Assembly (NCBI RefSeq): GCF_035181385.1
Contig: NZ_JAXCJK010000003.1
Span: forward strand, 124,001-188,000
Length of the DNA stretch: 64,000 bases
Reading direction: 5' to 3'
From: Moraxella sp035181385
GTDB lineage: Bacteria > Pseudomonadota > Gammaproteobacteria > Pseudomonadales > Moraxellaceae
Below are positions 62,786 to 64,000 of this stretch, piece by piece. The position numbers and the translations under genes were made by a program. The notes beneath the pieces are model-generated. The model had not been told where the DNA came from. It ran no database searches and saw only the letters and a program-made list of their open reading frames with translations. Numbering within the stretch: the stretch's first letter is position 1; each line of letters starts with the position of its first letter.

Positions 62786-62938
62786 TTGGCTGGCTGTTAT
62801 TGTGCTGACTTAATTTAACTGAATTCAAAAAAAATACTTGACAATTAATAAAAATACCGATATAAGGCATGGAATGTTGGTGTGAATAACTAGCACCAAT
62901 CTGCTTGCAACTTATAGATATAGATATTAGGAGTCATG

Positions 62939-63157
62939 ATGAGTGAAATTGATGATTTTGATGATGACAGCTTTGAAGAAGATGCAGACGCACAACTGGC
63001 AGACGAGACAAAGGCTAAGCCTTTGGAAAAGCGTTTAAAGATTGATGCACTACTAGAGCGACAGCGTCTAAAAAAATTAGAGCAAGCTCTTGAACAAGAA
63101 GATGAGTTTGCGGAGTTTGATTTTGACGACGACTTTGACGACGATTTTGATGACTGA
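62939..63157 (+). CDS. Small acidic protein upstream of the YgfB-family gene
   Basis: A 72-residue very acidic protein. The ATG at 62939 follows TAGGAG at the right distance; one codon earlier is another ATG. A central basic helix (KPLEKRLKIDALLERQRLKKLEQALEQ) is framed by acidic ends, the C-terminus being Asp/Phe repeats (DFDDDFDDDFDD) encoded by near-identical TTTGACGAC units. I do not recognise a named family. It may bind a nucleic-acid-binding or ribosomal partner, which is a guess. Confidence 0.6.
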   Translation: MSEIDDFDDDSFEEDADAQLADETKAKPLEKRLKIDALLERQRLKKLEQALEQEDEFAEFDFDDDFDDDFDD

Positions 63158-63333
63158 AATAAACACCTTGTCATCATAGTTTAAACCACACTTAAAATAC
63201 CATAGATAATGGGTTTGTATGGCATAAAGATAAATACAAACCTTTTTATAGAGTAAATTAGAATAAAGCCAAACTAGCGATCACTTGTTATAAAGTAGGT
63301 TGGCGATACATTAACATAAAAGAGTATGATATT

Positions 63334-63858
63334 ATGATGAATAAGCAAGAATTATTTGATTATTTGGCATCTGATGCCAACCAATTGGGTCTTGACCCAA
63401 TCGCTGCCCATGGATTTTTAACCGCAACTGTTGTGGGTAAGCCTTTGCCAAATTGGTTGTCAGCTTTTTTTGAAGGTGGCGAAGCTCAAGTATCAGATGA
63501 AGTTAAAGATGCCCTAAAAGCATGGCAACAAGAACTGTATCATACGCTAAAAGCCGAAGAGCCTATTGAGCTGCCCTTTGATGCCAGCGAAGAGGCGGAA
63601 GATTTTAGCGAAGAGGGAGATTTGGCAGCATGGGCAATTGGTTTTGTTGATGCGATGTACTCTGATGAGAATGTTGATTGGTTTGATGATGAAAGCACCG
63701 AAGAAGATGTGGCGGAACTGACCTTACCAATGGTGCTGTTGTCTGGTATTGATCCTGAGATGGATGATCTGCGTGATGAAGAAATGTTGGCACAGATGGC
63801 AAATGCCTTAGAGGACAACATTACTGAACTATTTTTGTTATTTCATACCGACGATTGA
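63334..63858 (+). CDS. YgfB/UPF0149 family protein
   Basis: A 174-residue acidic helical protein of the YgfB family: AHGFLTATVVGKPLPNWLSAFFEGG near the start, WAIGFVDAMYSD in the middle, and PMVLLSG near the end. Pseudomonas YgfB is a regulator of cell-wall recycling and resistance genes; whether that applies here is unknown. The first of two adjacent ATGs is used. Confidence 0.82.
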   Translation: MMNKQELFDYLASDANQLGLDPIAAHGFLTATVVGKPLPNWLSAFFEGGEAQVSDEVKDALKAWQQELYHTLKAEEPIELPFDASEEAEDFSEEGDLAAWAIGFVDAMYSDENVDWFDDESTEEDVAELTLPMVLLSGIDPEMDDLRDEEMLAQMANALEDNITELFLLFHTDD

Positions 63859-63962
63859 TTTTTTATTTAAAAAAAATATGATGTATTTTTAAATTAAAGG
63901 CCATTTTAATTTAAGCTGTTTAATAAAAAAGCCATTTAAAATCATTAAAAACTGTTTTTACC

Positions 63963-63996
63963 CCCTTATTTTTGCTAAAATAAGGGCTATTTTTTA
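63963..63996. terminator. Rho-independent terminator near the window end
   Basis: A 10-bp perfect stem (CCCTTATTTT with AAAATAAGGG) and four-base loop lead into CTATTTTTT. It may end the YgfB gene, 105 bases after its stop, or a gene beyond the window. Confidence 0.7.
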
Positions 63997-64000
63997 CCCA

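Noticed and set aside
1..64000. tRNA or rRNA genes, CRISPR arrays, insertion sequences and prophage
   Set aside because: None was recognised on either strand by eye; a tRNAscan or IS search could still find something I missed.

Overview
The window looks like the chromosome of a Moraxella-type gammaproteobacterium. The gene content fits: FetA/CopB-type receptor, GroESL, NADP-glutamate dehydrogenase, methylcitrate cycle with AcnD/PrpF, and the lptM-lysA-dapF-xerC order known from Pseudomonas and its relatives. Base composition is moderately AT-rich. There is no rRNA, and I saw no tRNA, CRISPR array, transposase or phage gene. Species was not determined.

Layout. 0-15 kb, mostly + strand: end of groES, groEL, an OppA-type lipoprotein, tRNA hydroxylation protein TrhP carrying an in-frame palindromic repeat, two tandem porin-like proteins, a lipoprotein prolyl oligopeptidase, a DUF4298 protein, a YfhL-type ferredoxin and a FetA/FrpB/CopB-type TonB-dependent receptor. 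14.9-15.2 kb: a non-coding stretch with three perfect DnaA boxes, one near-match and a very AT-rich block. 15.3-19.2 kb, - strand: xerC, dapF, lysA and a 54-residue lptM. 19.5-22.4 kb: ackA-pta; then mrcA on the - strand.

25-37 kb is a short-chain fatty acid module. A - strand run reads prpB, prpC, a cold-shock-domain/coiled-coil gene, acnD, a frameshifted ApeA-like HEPN gene and prpF. A LysR regulator stands divergent to a DUF4212 plus solute:sodium symporter pair. With AckA-Pta nearby, this set can take up acetate or propionate, activate it and oxidise propionyl-CoA. The two AT-rich extra genes inside the prp run look like acquired cargo; one resembles an anti-phage abortive-infection protein.

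37-64 kb is mainly housekeeping: tsaD, a membrane C13 protease, gdhA, a D-2-hydroxyglutarate dehydrogenase-like flavoprotein, a His-tailed SafE-like protein with ccoS (cbb3 oxidase assembly), a META-like lipoprotein, selO, a fatty-acid desaturase divergent from a TetR regulator with a perfect operator-like inverted repeat between them, nhaA, an 11-copy 9-bp tandem repeat, a TSUP permease, coaBC, fadD, rph, hemJ, bioB under a long inverted repeat, an SCP2 protein, serB, an AhpA-like membrane protein, a small acidic protein and a YgfB-family protein.

The observations most worth following are the ApeA-like gene broken at a six-base homopolymer inside a metabolic operon, the uncharacterised cold-shock/coiled-coil protein in the same operon, the DnaA-box cluster, the repeat inside trhP, and the expanded lipoprotein oligopeptidase next to the porins.
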